Positions 1 to 7,823 are shown, counted from the stretch's first letter. The stretch is 12,434 nucleotides of DNA from Pirellulaceae bacterium (GCA_030744095.1 JASLRF010000193.1:1-12434); one strand, 5' to 3'. Notes: a model not told the origin generated them from the letters alone. Numbers and translations: made by a program.

Positions 1-144
1 ATCTTCTCGGTCACACGGGAACGCGTCCGGCAAATCGAATCGAAAGCGGTTCGCAAACTGCAACAGCCCTATCGCTGCCGTTCGTTGGCAAGTTTTCTCG
101 ACGGCATTGAAATGCCTGTCGAAGGAACTAGCGAAACCGTCTAA
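1..144 (+). CDS. RNA polymerase sigma-70 family factor, C-terminal end (partial)
   Basis: The window opens inside a reading frame that encodes 47 residues and stops at TAA (142-144). Residues 4-20 read [17 protein letters not shown], the recognition helix of sigma-70 region 4.2, which contacts the -35 promoter element. This form of the motif is typical of primary (RpoD/SigA) and closely related group 2 sigma factors, not of ECF factors. After the helix comes a short tail with a leucine-rich LASFLDG segment and an acidic end. The rest of the protein, including region 2 that binds the -10 element, lies left of the window, so primary and alternative group 2 factors cannot be told apart. It converges with the metallohydrolase gene, with 42 bases between the two stops. 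Confidence 0.9.
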   Translation: MFSVTRERVRQIESKAVRKLQQPYRCRSLASFLDGIEMPVEGTSETV

Positions 145-145
145 C

Positions 146-163
146 GTGCCGGCCACACGGCAC
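146..163. terminator. Hairpin between two convergent genes, possible terminator
   Basis: GTGCCG and CGGCAC form a perfect 6-bp stem around a 6-base loop (GCCACA), immediately after the sigma factor stop and 24 bases beyond the stop of the convergent metallohydrolase gene. Its position suits a bidirectional transcription stop. Neither strand has a T-tract after the stem, so it is not a classical intrinsic terminator and may only protect RNA 3' ends. Confidence 0.35.
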
Positions 164-186
164 ACCAACTACGTGAATCAACGTTC

Positions 187-1851
187 TCACTTGGAATCCG
201 CCAGCAAGCGTTGATATGCCGCCAGCGCGGCCCGATATTCAGCGAGTGCCGGTTCCTCGAGCACGTTCTTGTGACGCGCCAATTCGTCCTGGACGCGAGA
301 GACCAGGTATTCCACCTCTGCCCGCCGTGGCCGCAACGGTCTTCCCGTGACATCAATGTGTGTTGGCGACGAATGAGCAAATCGCACGCGTCCGTCGCCG
401 GTCCTTTCGAAACACCGAACGGTCAGCCAGGTCGAAGTCTCGACAGGGATCGATTCGCTAATCCGTGACTCATAGGCACTCGAAGAGGTCGTCTGGTTCT
501 GCGGCGTGATCGTCTTGATCACCGCGCCCTCGGACACCACTTCGATCGCCGTAAGCGGGCTGGCGCTGCGGATCCAGCCTTTCAGTTGATACTCAGCCGG
601 GGCGGTTGCCGTCAACGTACTTCCCGGCGGATGGTCTGCAACGGTGACGTCCATCATCGGACCCGTGGTCACGAACGTGCGGCCCTTGTCAAGCCCTTCC
701 ATCCAGTTCGCGTAGGAGAAACCGTCCGGCAGATGAACGTAAACGCGACCGAATCCCAGCGGGACCGGGTGAACTCCTGACGCCGTTCCAGCAGTCGGAC
801 GCAAACGAAATCCACAGTTCAGCAGAGCGTAGTAGTTCTGAAATGTAAAGTCGATCCAACCACGTTCGGTCAATCCGCCTTCGTCCTGTTCGATTCTCAT
901 GTATGCGGGCGGCGCAGTGCCAAATTGACGAAAGGCAAACGGAACCCGCCAAATGTGGTTGTTCGTCAATTCGTAAAGATCGACATTCATGACCGGAACC
1001 AGCATCATCGACCAGGGCCAATTATGCTTATCCAATTCCAGTAGTCCGCCTTGCTGATGCGTTTGCCGAGCGATCTCACCAACCGGTGGCACACCTTGCG
1101 TAAATACTGATTTGTGATTGATGGCGAAGATGGCACCGAGCGTATGACGATTTCCATTGACGCGGAATATTTCGTATTCCGTGTTCATCGGGTAGATCAC
1201 ATGCGTCGCGTCCACTCGAATCAACTCCGGTTTGATCGCGGGCGAATTCTTGTCTCCCCGCGAAGGTGGAGTACCCGAGCTGGTGACCCAATACGTTAAC
1301 GGCAAGGCAACGTTCAAATGCTCGGCCAACACGAGGTTCGGCAGATCATCAACTTGCCGATGAACGTGTGTTTCGCCCGAATACCATCCTAGGGTGTTCA
1401 TGTCGATCCATCGTCGCAGTCGCAACGAGACCGTCGCGGGCTGTTCACCAATTTCGACCGAGACCTTAGCCGTTTGGTACTCCTTACCGCATTCGGCAGT
1501 CAGCGTGTAACGACCAGCAGCCAAATCAACCAGGAAGGGATCTGGCGAGAGCGTTGTGTGCGCCTCGATACTCTCTGCACTCCGCTGCTTTCGGTAGGTT
1601 ACTGCCGTTCCGTTGGTCGACGCCGAGCTGGCAAAAAACCACGGCCACTGGTCGGCTGTTCCTTCTTCAGGCTGTTCAGATTCTGACTTGATATAAAGCC
1701 GGGCAGCAATTCGCGCACCCGAAACAGCGTCAACGATCTCGCCGCGCAATTCAGCGGCTGTCGTCGTTCTGACCACCAGCAGACAACCTGGCAGAAACGA
1801 TGCGAGCAAAAGAAACAGAACACTGCGGGCCGGGTAGTTGAGGTTGATCAT
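187..1851 (-). CDS. Secreted CehA/McbA-family metallohydrolase (PHP-like)
   Basis: This 554-residue protein starts with a hydrophobic signal segment (about residues 8-28). An LPGC at 20-23 loosely resembles a lipobox, but a signal peptidase I site near TTAAE is as likely. Residues 34-148 resemble a carboxypeptidase-regulatory-like beta domain (RGEIVDAVSGARIAARLYI, then a stretch ending VSLRLRRW). The catalytic part opens with GETHVHR (159-165), the paired-histidine metal motif of the PHP superfamily. Further conserved-looking positions are NHKS (245-248), a His at 276, PTAGTASG (352-359) and GRTFVTTGP (390-398). Family members hydrolyse ester or phosphoester-type bonds, CehA being a carbaryl hydrolase, but the substrate here cannot be read. 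A charged helical tail ends the protein. Its ATG overlaps the metF stop (ATGA), so it is probably translationally coupled to metF. Confidence 0.85.
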   Translation of the reverse strand: MINLNYPARSVLFLLLASFLPGCLLVVRTTTAAELRGEIVDAVSGARIAARLYIKSESEQPEEGTADQWPWFFASSASTNGTAVTYRKQRSAESIEAHTTLSPDPFLVDLAAGRYTLTAECGKEYQTAKVSVEIGEQPATVSLRLRRWIDMNTLGWYSGETHVHRQVDDLPNLVLAEHLNVALPLTYWVTSSGTPPSRGDKNSPAIKPELIRVDATHVIYPMNTEYEIFRVNGNRHTLGAIFAINHKSVFTQGVPPVGEIARQTHQQGGLLELDKHNWPWSMMLVPVMNVDLYELTNNHIWRVPFAFRQFGTAPPAYMRIEQDEGGLTERGWIDFTFQNYYALLNCGFRLRPTAGTASGVHPVPLGFGRVYVHLPDGFSYANWMEGLDKGRTFVTTGPMMDVTVADHPPGSTLTATAPAEYQLKGWIRSASPLTAIEVVSEGAVIKTITPQNQTTSSSAYESRISESIPVETSTWLTVRCFERTGDGRVRFAHSSPTHIDVTGRPLRPRRAEVEYLVSRVQDELARHKNVLEEPALAEYRAALAAYQRLLADSK

Positions 1852-2723
1852 GGTTGCCGTTCCAGGTTAAGAGCCGTCAGGATTTCGGACGTTGCCTGCG
1901 ATTTATTCAGCACGTAGAAATGCACGCCGGGGACGCCCCGATCCATCAGATCTTGAATCTGTTGCGTGGCAAAGTCAACACCGACACGAAATTGAGAATC
2001 AGAATCCTCGCTTTGGCCAAGTGCGGTGACAAATCCCGCAGGCAACTGGGCTCCGCACATCGCCGTGATTCGCTGGATCTGCGCTAGATTCGTCACTGGC
2101 AAGATCCCGGGAACCAGCGGAACGCTTATTCCAACTTTCTGCACGCGATCACGGAACCGAAAAAAGTCTTCGTTGTTGTAGAACAACTGTGTGATCACAA
2201 TATCCGCGCCCGCATCGACTTTGCGTTTGAGGTTTTCAAGATCAGCGTCTGCGCTGACTGCTTCCTGATGCGTTTCCGGATAACCGGCAACCGCCACGCC
2301 AAAGTGGGAGAATTCTGCGTGAATCAACTCGACAAGCTGATTCGCATATTGCAGGCCACCGGCGGTCGACTTGAATTCAGTTTCACCCTGCGGCGGATCA
2401 CCGCGTAGCGCGACGATGTAGTCGATCTGGCGCCGACCGGCGTCCTCGAGAAACGCACGCAATTCATCAATGCTGGCATTGACACACGTCAGATGTGAGG
2501 CGACGGGGATGTTAAATCGGCGCTTGACACCATCGACGATATTCATCGTCTTTTCGCGAGTCGAACCACCGGCACCGTAGGTGCACGTAATAAAACTGGG
2601 CTGAAACTGCATCAACTGTTCGACGTGGCGAAACAGAGCGCTCTCGCCCGCGTCCGTCTTAGGCGGAAACAGCTCAAAAGAAAGTCCACACTTCCTAGGT
2701 CCGTAGTGAGCGGCCAGTGTCAT
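1848..2723 (-). CDS. metF: 5,10-methylenetetrahydrofolate reductase
   Basis: This 291-residue protein has the normal length for bacterial MetF. It is a flavin-dependent TIM barrel that reduces 5,10-methylene-THF to 5-methyl-THF, the methyl donor for methionine synthesis, in the cytoplasm. Diagnostic motifs are all present: SFELFPPK at 15-22 with the catalytic Glu17, TCTYGAGGS at 46-54, LRGDPP at 106-111 with Asp109, TQLFYN at 178-183 with Gln179, and PGILP at 205-209. The chosen ATG lies 11 residues before the first conserved core segment; no clear Shine-Dalgarno precedes it. It is the first gene of a two-gene minus-strand unit, and its TGA overlaps the ATG of the metallohydrolase gene. No SAM or other methionine riboswitch signature was recognised in the upstream gap. 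Confidence 0.95.
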   Translation of the reverse strand: MTLAAHYGPRKCGLSFELFPPKTDAGESALFRHVEQLMQFQPSFITCTYGAGGSTREKTMNIVDGVKRRFNIPVASHLTCVNASIDELRAFLEDAGRRQIDYIVALRGDPPQGETEFKSTAGGLQYANQLVELIHAEFSHFGVAVAGYPETHQEAVSADADLENLKRKVDAGADIVITQLFYNNEDFFRFRDRVQKVGISVPLVPGILPVTNLAQIQRITAMCGAQLPAGFVTALGQSEDSDSQFRVGVDFATQQIQDLMDRGVPGVHFYVLNKSQATSEILTALNLERQP

Positions 2724-2906
2724 TGGGCAATTCGTTTTGGGTGATGCGCGGTTAGTTGAGAACTGGAGTCAAATCATAAGGCTTCACCACGCAATCGAGA
2801 ATCCCCGCCCCATGCCGAGCCAATGATCCAGTGAGATCTATGGCGTCAGTTGGTCATCGGGCGCCTGCCGCTCTGAGTGCGTCAATTCGTACATGTCTCG
2901 GATAAC

Positions 2907-3041
2907 TTGAGTAAAACGCCGTCAAGTTCGATTGTCTTGCCAGACGATATCCCCAAATTGGCCTGTCAGCCGCCCACCTTGCCCATCGTCAAGCGTAAAG
3001 GCGGCACAATCGTCACGGCCTCCAGCGACGTTCTGAACTAA
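2907..3041 (+). CDS. Possible small protein of 44 residues, unknown function
   Basis: Within the gap between metF and the diguanylate cyclase, one + strand frame is open and reads like protein. From a TTG at 2907 it gives MSKTPSSSIVLPDDI, then KLACQPPTLPIVKRKGGT, ending ASSDVLN before TAA at 3039-3041. Codon third positions are mostly G or C over the second half, as in the neighbouring genes. A Ser/Thr-rich start followed by a Pro- and Lys-rich body suggests a real small soluble protein. No domain is recognised. The frame can extend to a GTG at 2877, directly after an in-frame TGA. Neither start has a good Shine-Dalgarno; CGGAT lies just before the TTG. The opposite strand is also open over much of the same stretch (without an ATG), which lowers confidence. 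Confidence 0.4.
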   Translation: MSKTPSSSIVLPDDIPKLACQPPTLPIVKRKGGTIVTASSDVLN

Positions 3042-3074
3042 GATTGCACTAGAGCAAGGATCATTCAGTCACCG

Positions 3075-3119
3075 GTGAGGAATCGCCTCATTAGAGGCTC
3101 ACACCTGACTTGCAAGGTG
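3075..3119 (+). promoter_or_regulatory. Overlapping hairpins in the leader of the diguanylate cyclase gene
   Basis: GCCTC-ATTA-GAGGC (3085-3098) is a perfect 5-bp stem with a four-base loop, extended by GTGA (3075-3078) pairing with TCAC (3099-3102). A second hairpin pairs CACCT (3102-3106) with AGGTG (3115-3119). The two compete at base 3102 and its neighbours. A further perfect palindrome, CTTCGCGAAG, lies at 3138-3147. The stretch is 100-145 bases before the ATG of the GGDEF gene and after the stop of the possible small gene. It could be a leader structure or the small gene's 3' end. No known c-di-GMP riboswitch consensus was matched by eye. Confidence 0.3.
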
Positions 3120-3219
3120 AGACTCCGTGGATTCTCGCTTCGCGAAGGACCGTGCACCCTGATCGTTGGCGCGAAACGTAATTCAACTTGATGTACATCC
3201 ACGGGGCGAGCAAGCAATT

Positions 3220-4269
3220 ATGGACTTGGTTTTTGACGGTATTCCGTCGCTATTGGGAGACTTCGTGATACAGATTTCCGTGATTCTCGTATTGGGAGGC
3301 TGCCTGGCGACATTGGTTGGCCGGAGTCTCCTGCGACGATCGAACTCTTCAGCAGGTAATTACGTTTCGACGACTTTTCTACCCAAAATCTGGAACTCGG
3401 CAGGCCGCCCATCGAGTAACAAATTGGAACATCGCGACGTGTTGGGACAACTCAGTGATCGTTTGCCGTCTGCCGACCCAACGGGTCGCGAGCAAGACCC
3501 GACAATTGTCGATCTACTGTCACAGATCGTGGACGTCAACGCAACGCTTCACACGCGTCTGGAAAATGCGGAAGGAACGCTTGAGAATCAGGCGGAAGAA
3601 ATCTCGACGTATAAGTCCGAAGCCCGCACCGACGTGCTGACTGGACTGGCAAATCGTCGCGTGTTTGAAGAACTGCTGCGACATCGAGTGAATGCCTGGC
3701 AGCGAGACCAAACACCAGTTTTCGTCTTGCTGGTCGATATCGACTACTTCAAGCGATTCAACGACAGCTACGGTCACCAGGCGGGTGACGAGGTGTTGAC
3801 GCAAGTTGCACAGCTGTTACGAGAGTCGATGAGTGAAGACGATTTGGTATCGCGGATTGGTGGCGAGGAGTTTGCGGTCATCATCGATGGCGACTGCCTG
3901 CAGTCCGCGCTACAAAGCGCCGAATACGCACGGCGAGAAATCGAGCAGGCGAATTTCATCTATAAGAATCAACATCTACATGTCACGGTGAGCATTGGAG
4001 TTGCCGACTCGCAAGCCACCGAGAACAAATCCGCATTGGTCAAGCGTGCGGACATCGCTCTGTATATGTCGAAATCCACTGGCCGCAATAACGTGCACTG
4101 GCACAATGGAAAGCGGTCAATTCTCTTTGCTCCCCGCCAAGCGACCGTTGACCCAGCCTCTGGTTTCTCGACAACGGGTGTCGCCGCACTGACCGAGACC
4201 AAGGACTTTAGCACCGTCTGCAACGAACTTCGTCAGCGTCTGGTCGCCGTCGCTTCTGAAGAGTGCTAA
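3220..4269 (+). CDS. Membrane-anchored diguanylate cyclase (GGDEF domain)
   Basis: From the ATG at 3220 the protein has 349 residues. One transmembrane segment lies near residues 14-35 (VIQISVILVLGGCLATLVGR), followed by a linker, a predicted coiled coil (about 95-135) and a GGDEF domain (about 136-297). TDVLTGLANRR opens the domain, DIDYFKRFND (173-182) holds metal and substrate residues, and GGEEF (214-218) is an intact active-site loop, so cyclic di-GMP synthesis from two GTP is expected. The allosteric inhibitory site, normally RxxD five residues before GGEEF, reads SEDD and lacks the Arg, so feedback inhibition is probably lost. About 50 residues of Ser/Thr-rich tail follow. The frame can start earlier at a TTG (3166), adding 18 residues, but that TTG has no Shine-Dalgarno; the ATG has only a distant GGGG. 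No sensor domain is visible. Confidence 0.9.
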   Translation: MDLVFDGIPSLLGDFVIQISVILVLGGCLATLVGRSLLRRSNSSAGNYVSTTFLPKIWNSAGRPSSNKLEHRDVLGQLSDRLPSADPTGREQDPTIVDLLSQIVDVNATLHTRLENAEGTLENQAEEISTYKSEARTDVLTGLANRRVFEELLRHRVNAWQRDQTPVFVLLVDIDYFKRFNDSYGHQAGDEVLTQVAQLLRESMSEDDLVSRIGGEEFAVIIDGDCLQSALQSAEYARREIEQANFIYKNQHLHVTVSIGVADSQATENKSALVKRADIALYMSKSTGRNNVHWHNGKRSILFAPRQATVDPASGFSTTGVAALTETKDFSTVCNELRQRLVAVASEEC

Positions 4270-4296
4270 CGCGCGAACTGTTGTATCAGTCACCTG

Positions 4297-4309
4297 CCAA
4301 ACGATTTGG
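4297..4309. terminator. Short hairpin between convergent genes, possible terminator
   Basis: CCAAA-CGA-TTTGG forms a perfect 5-bp stem with a three-base loop in the 65-base gap between the stop of the diguanylate cyclase gene and the stop of the oxidoreductase gene. Its placement suits transcription termination from either side, but no T-tract follows on either strand and the stem is AT-rich and short. Confidence 0.25.
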
Positions 4310-4334
4310 TAAACGAAAGCGGAGACACCGATTA

Positions 4335-5360
4335 TCAGGCTCCGTCAAGGAACTGGCACAGCTGGCCATCATCGGCAACTTTCTGCAGAGCTAGCGCCGT
4401 TCGGGCGGCCGTCAAGACATCCGCCGAAGACAGGTGGAGATCGTCATGCTGCCCACTGATCTCGCGCAGAAATGAATCGAGATACGCACCAGGTTTACCC
4501 ACTGGCAAAGGCGCGACACGCGGTTCGGATTCGCCGTTCTTGTAAACGGTGATACCCTGGGAGTTGGCGGTGGCTTCGAGCACTCCCTGGCTGCCCCAAA
4601 ACGTGAATCGCCAATACAACGGCATCTCGTAGGCAAACGAATCGGGTGTCAGATAGGAGACGTCACAAACGACACCAGCACCATTTTCCAGCCGAAACAT
4701 CGCCTGCCCGCATTGTTGAAACTGCGGATATTCAGTCACCGTGGCATTCCAGGCCCGCGCCGCCACCACAGCGTCGATGCGGTGGCCCGTTGCCCACGGG
4801 ATAAAGTCAACTGCGTGAACCGCGATGTCGTTGAACACTCCACCGTGCATCCCAGGTTCGAAGTACCACATCGGCCGCCGGCCGTACAAAAGAGGGTGCT
4901 GGCCATCGAAGCTTACCGCCTGCACTTCGCCGATTTCATCCACCTGCAGCAACTTACGCAGCCCCAAATAGACGGGCAAGTCGCGCATGTCAAGCATACA
5001 ACCGATGACGCGGGACTGCGCCGCCGCAATCGCTTCGATCCGATCGAGTTCAGCCAGCGAAATACAAAGTGGCTTGTCACTGATCACGTGCTTCCCAGCT
5101 TCCAGTGCCGTGGTCAGAATGTCCGCGCGACGTCCATAGCAATCTCCAACGGCCACGACGTCGCACTCGACACTCGCTAGCATGGCCGCGTAGTCGGTAT
5201 GTGTAATCTGCACTTCGCCTGCTTCGGCAAGCTGCTTTGCGGCCGGCGCATCTTCTTCGCAGCACGCCACTACACGAATATCTGCGTGCGCCTGGCAACG
5301 GCGATACATGTCGAAGATATGTGGGTGTCGGAAGCCGACGAAGGCGAATCGAGTACTCAT
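4335..5360 (-). CDS. Gfo/Idh/MocA-family oxidoreductase
   Basis: This 341-residue protein has the two-domain layout of the Gfo/Idh/MocA family: an N-terminal NAD(P)-binding Rossmann fold (about 1-120) and a C-terminal beta-sheet substrate domain. SDKPLC (94-99) matches the family's EKP motif with Lys96. GGVFNDIAVHAVDF (173-186) matches the GGxxxDxxxH motif, with Asp178 and His182 as likely catalytic residues. The usual GxGxxG nucleotide loop is replaced by FVGFRHPHIF (7-16), which is atypical but occurs in divergent members. Such enzymes oxidise or reduce sugars and sugar derivatives. No export signal is seen, so it should act in the cytoplasm. Its ATG overlaps the sulfatase TGA (ATGA, 5357-5360), so it is the last gene of the cluster and likely translationally coupled to the sulfatase. 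Confidence 0.88.
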   Translation of the reverse strand: MSTRFAFVGFRHPHIFDMYRRCQAHADIRVVACCEEDAPAAKQLAEAGEVQITHTDYAAMLASVECDVVAVGDCYGRRADILTTALEAGKHVISDKPLCISLAELDRIEAIAAAQSRVIGCMLDMRDLPVYLGLRKLLQVDEIGEVQAVSFDGQHPLLYGRRPMWYFEPGMHGGVFNDIAVHAVDFIPWATGHRIDAVVAARAWNATVTEYPQFQQCGQAMFRLENGAGVVCDVSYLTPDSFAYEMPLYWRFTFWGSQGVLEATANSQGITVYKNGESEPRVAPLPVGKPGAYLDSFLREISGQHDDLHLSSADVLTAARTALALQKVADDGQLCQFLDGA

Positions 5361-6805
5361 GGATTGCGTGCTTTCTCTGTACCTGTCTTCGGGTTCTGGG
5401 CTGGATCTTCAAGTTCACGCATCATGCTTCTAATCCGTGCGGCCAACTGCGCCTTGATGGCCAGATGCTCGGCAGCGGTGGAGCTGCTTAGATCGCGGGT
5501 TTCGCCGGGATCATTTCGCAGATCGTACAGCTCTTCACGGCCGACATTGTGAAAATCGATCATCAATTTCCAATCGGGAGTTCGCGCGGCACGCATATCT
5601 GTGGTCGCCCCGTGACGCATACTGTATTCGCAATACAGGCGATTGTCCCACTCGATTTTCTCACCACGCAACAAGGGAAGGAAATTGTGTCCACGAATTC
5701 TGACCGATGTGGGCAAGTCGATCCCAGCCATCGCCAACAGCGTCGGAAACCAATCAAGATTGCTGACGGTTTCCCCGACCATGGTGCCCGCCTTAATCTG
5801 CTTTGGCCAGCGCACCGCGCAGGGAACACGAATTGCCTGATCCAACAGGTTTGGACGCTGCTTGGGAGCAATTCCCGGCCATTTCTGCGGTGGCAGTTTG
5901 GTAAGTTGCCACTGCGCGTTCCCTTTGTACCAGAGACCGTGATGGCCCAAGTGGTACCCATGGTCGCTGGTAAAAATGACAATAGTATTTTCTCGCAAAC
6001 CCAGTTCATCGAGTGTCTCAAGAAGCCGCCCCAAGTTGCGATCAACGCTCACCACACTAGCCATGTATTCGCGCGTCATCCGCTTGACACGTCGAACATC
6101 GAGGTCAACGAAGTTGGGATTTGGAATCTGTGGATCCAGTTCCTTGTAAGGCAACCAATCCTCGTCGCGGACTGGTAACCACCGTGCATGGGGTGCGCGA
6201 AAATGCAGGCTCAGCAAGAACGGCTGCTGGCAATTCTGCCGGACAAATTCGATCGCATGGTCTGTCAGAATGTCCGGTGTAAAGCCCTTGAACGGTCGAC
6301 TGACACCGTCCTTCTCCAGTTTTGGATCGACGGGCGAAGCACCACCTGCGCGAAAACCGATGAAGTAGTCATATCCAGTTCGTGTCGGGTGGTAACGATC
6401 AGCTGTTCCCAGGTGCCATTTGCCAACAAGGCCCGTCTTATAGCCCGCGGCAGCCAACAACTCGGGCCAAGTCACCGTGTCAGGATCGAGACCATGTTCG
6501 GTCTCACGACTTGGATTGATCCAATCGAGAATCGCGAGTTCACTGCTGTACCGGCTGGTCATCAAACCGGCTCGAGATGGGCTACACACGGGCGTCGTCA
6601 CAAACGCGTTGGCCAAGCGTACGCCATCACGAAACAGGCTGTCCATGTGCGGTGTCTTGAACTGAGAGTCGCCCACCATCCCAACGGCCGTAGGTGCCTG
6701 GTCGTCCGTGTAAACAAAGACGATGTTGGGACGTGTCTCGGCTGCCCCCGTTCGGCTCACGAGCGGCAAGACGATGACCAGAAGACTCAGTATGAAACGG
6801 TACAT
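5357..6805 (-). CDS. Exported S1-type (formylglycine) sulfatase
   Basis: This 482-residue protein has a Sec signal peptide (residues 1 to about 22, ending GAAET), so it acts in the periplasm or outside. RPNIVFVYTDDQ (25-36) supplies calcium-binding Asp34 and Asp35. CSPSR at 74-78 is the CxPSR signature whose Cys74 must be converted to formylglycine by a maturation enzyme. GKWHLG (128-133), H201/PH (205-206) and TSDHG (279-283) complete the sulfatase metal and sulfate site. The C-terminal part has the usual EELYDLRNDPGETRDL segment. It cleaves sulfate esters, probably from a carbohydrate; the substrate is not readable. AAGG lies about nine bases before the ATG. It sits 85 bases after the TIM-barrel gene and overlaps the oxidoreductase gene by four bases. 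Confidence 0.95.
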   Translation of the reverse strand: MYRFILSLLVIVLPLVSRTGAAETRPNIVFVYTDDQAPTAVGMVGDSQFKTPHMDSLFRDGVRLANAFVTTPVCSPSRAGLMTSRYSSELAILDWINPSRETEHGLDPDTVTWPELLAAAGYKTGLVGKWHLGTADRYHPTRTGYDYFIGFRAGGASPVDPKLEKDGVSRPFKGFTPDILTDHAIEFVRQNCQQPFLLSLHFRAPHARWLPVRDEDWLPYKELDPQIPNPNFVDLDVRRVKRMTREYMASVVSVDRNLGRLLETLDELGLRENTIVIFTSDHGYHLGHHGLWYKGNAQWQLTKLPPQKWPGIAPKQRPNLLDQAIRVPCAVRWPKQIKAGTMVGETVSNLDWFPTLLAMAGIDLPTSVRIRGHNFLPLLRGEKIEWDNRLYCEYSMRHGATTDMRAARTPDWKLMIDFHNVGREELYDLRNDPGETRDLSSSTAAEHLAIKAQLAARIRSMMRELEDPAQNPKTGTEKARNP

Positions 6806-6890
6806 GATGAGCGACCTTGTTAATCAGATTGCGTTGGCGGGACGACGGACGCATTGATGGTCAGATCAAGCTGGTGCGTACCCAAAGGCG

Positions 6891-7823
6891 TCACGCAAAC
6901 GCCTTACGCAACTGCTCAATATACGGGGGGCACGTCGTTCGCGGGTCTTCTGACTCTTCATATTCGAGCACGATATAGCCGCGATAATTGACGTTGCGCA
7001 GGATCTTGGCAATTCGCGGAAAATCCGCCGGTTGCTTAACTCTGTTCGGACCACTAACAACAACCTTCACCTGCACATTGATTGCGTGCGCCGCGACTTT
7101 GGCAAGGTCACCGTAAATGTCTTCAGTGTGGAAGTTGCCCGTATCCAGATTGACTCCGAACCAAGGACTCTGGACGTCACTGACGAGGCCCAGCAGGCCG
7201 GTCGCCGTGCTGGTTGGTCCACCATGATTTTCCAGTGCCAAGTGCACGCCATGCCGGCCCGCGTAATCGCAACACTCCTCCAAGCCGGAGACCATCAGCT
7301 TGTGCGCCATCTCGGGTGCAATGTCTTTCTTGACATGCCCCGCAAACACACGAATGACCGGGGCACCGAGAATTTCGGCGTGGTCAATCCACTTCTTTAG
7401 TGCGTGAATCTGTCTGTCTCGCTCTTCTCCTGGAGGATGTCCAAAGTCGTTTCCAACGGCCGTACCGGAGACATCGAGCCCCAGGCGAAAACACTGCTGC
7501 TTGAGCGCACGAAGGTATTCGGGAGTCACCGGGTCTGGAAAGTAATACGAGGTCAGTTCGGTCCCTTCCAATTGCATTTTCGCGCAGTCGTCGATGAAAT
7601 CGGAAAGCTTCAGCTTCGCTTCTTTCTCATCTTTAGCATTTTTCTTTTTCAGGAGGCTCCGATAACTATAGGCCGCCAGACTGAATTTGAACTTCGGCGA
7701 TCCATTTCGCAATATCGGTCTACTGCCCGAAGCCACGCTACTCAGCGCACCGGGCAAAGCAGCGCCCACGCAACAGGCAGCAGCGCTCTGAAAGAAACTG
7801 CGGCGATTTGGCTTGGCGGTCAT
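6891..7823 (-). CDS. Tat-exported sugar phosphate isomerase/epimerase-like TIM barrel
   Basis: The start was placed at the ATG at 7823, giving 310 residues, because MTAKPNRRSFFQSAA then forms a twin-arginine (Tat) signal with Arg7-Arg8, followed by a hydrophobic stretch and an Ala/Ser-rich cleavage region. The frame is open to an ATG at 7961, but the extra 46 residues would bury the Tat motif. The mature part is an AP-endonuclease-2/xylose-isomerase-like barrel: GTELTSYYFP (87-96), LALENHGG (195-202) with Glu198 and His200, NLDTGNFHTED (225-235) with Asp227 and His232, and LEYE (286-289) are the expected metal-site strands. Members interconvert sugars or related cyclitols. It is the first gene of the sulfatase/oxidoreductase cluster. 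Export by Tat suggests it folds, possibly with its metal, before secretion. The exact reaction is unknown. Confidence 0.87.
   Translation of the reverse strand: MTAKPNRRSFFQSAAACCVGAALPGALSSVASGSRPILRNGSPKFKFSLAAYSYRSLLKKKNAKDEKEAKLKLSDFIDDCAKMQLEGTELTSYYFPDPVTPEYLRALKQQCFRLGLDVSGTAVGNDFGHPPGEERDRQIHALKKWIDHAEILGAPVIRVFAGHVKKDIAPEMAHKLMVSGLEECCDYAGRHGVHLALENHGGPTSTATGLLGLVSDVQSPWFGVNLDTGNFHTEDIYGDLAKVAAHAINVQVKVVVSGPNRVKQPADFPRIAKILRNVNYRGYIVLEYEESEDPRTTCPPYIEQLRKAFA

Noticed and set aside
2724..2900. SAM or cobalamin-type riboswitch in front of metF
   Set aside because: No conserved core sequence or matching stem set of these classes was found on the minus strand.
2928..3074. Minus-strand open frame opposite the small gene, ending VWQDNRT
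   Set aside because: It has no ATG, GTG or TTG start at a useful position; the + strand frame has a start and a more natural beginning. Kept as a caution for the small-gene call.
5549..6823. Two long open frames on the + strand (about 209 and 211 codons) opposite the sulfatase gene
   Set aside because: They are antisense to a well-supported sulfatase with all catalytic motifs, show no recognisable domain, and mirror its codon pattern.
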